Position numbers and translations under genes: made by a program. Positions 18,535 to 18,558 of a DNA stretch of 18,558 nt are shown here, one piece after another. Under the pieces are notes generated by a model. It had not been told where the DNA came from, ran no database searches, and worked only from the letters and a program-made list of their open reading frames with translations. This stretch comes from Lachnospiraceae bacterium (GTDB taxonomy: Bacteria > Bacillota > Clostridia > Lachnospirales > Lachnospiraceae): assembly GCA_021204285.1 (NCBI GenBank), contig JAJPZP010000152.1:7305-25862 (forward strand), given 5' to 3'. How positions within the stretch are numbered: the stretch's first letter is position 1; every line of letters begins with the position of its first letter.

Positions 18535-18558
18535 CACATTCCATCCCGTTTGCTAAAC

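Overview
The window looks like chromosomal DNA of a low-to-mid GC Clostridia, most probably a Lachnospiraceae (a family-level inference from memory of gene order and protein style; I could not search). Supporting points are strong AGGAGG-type ribosome binding sites, the hrcA-grpE-dnaK-dnaJ order behind a perfect CIRCE operator, a DnaK lacking the nucleotide-binding-domain insert found in Gram-negative homologues, and LytR-CpsA-Psr and polyprenyl glycosylphosphotransferase genes. All real genes lie on the + strand.

Region 1 (1-5780) is the end of a cell-surface polysaccharide locus: the C-terminus of a DUF4956 membrane protein, a tandem-domain family 2 glycosyltransferase, a WbbL-like family 2 glycosyltransferase, a membrane-bound initiating sugar-phosphate transferase, and an LCP protein that would attach finished polymer to the wall. 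Gaps are 2-34 bases and the run closes with a hairpin terminator at 5747-5780. Region 2 (5811-9425) is a three-gene unit: glmS (glucosamine-6-phosphate synthase), a rhamnosyltransferase-like family 2 enzyme, and a TPR lipoprotein whose start overlaps the previous stop. It fits with precursor supply and assembly of surface glycan.

Region 3 (9426-10118) has no gene. Nearly all of it (9435-9990) is one very long imperfect inverted repeat with arms of about 260-280 bases and long near-identical blocks. It is followed by the heat-shock promoter, whose spacer contains a terminator-like palindrome, and by CIRCE. Region 4 (10119-15251) is the hrcA-grpE-dnaK-dnaJ chaperone operon. A compact multi-hairpin element of about 160 bases fills most of the dnaK-dnaJ gap, with another hairpin just before the dnaJ ribosome binding site. 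A terminator follows dnaJ.

Region 5 (15271-18534) has a probable promoter and two tightly coupled metallo-aminopeptidase genes, family M18 and family M24B (aminopeptidase P type), probably for the last steps of peptide breakdown.

The protein genes are mostly ordinary. What is not explained by standard annotation is the non-coding material: the 556-base foldback element, the structured dnaK-dnaJ element, and the palindrome in the hrcA promoter. I found no CRISPR array, tRNA, rRNA, transposase or defence system.
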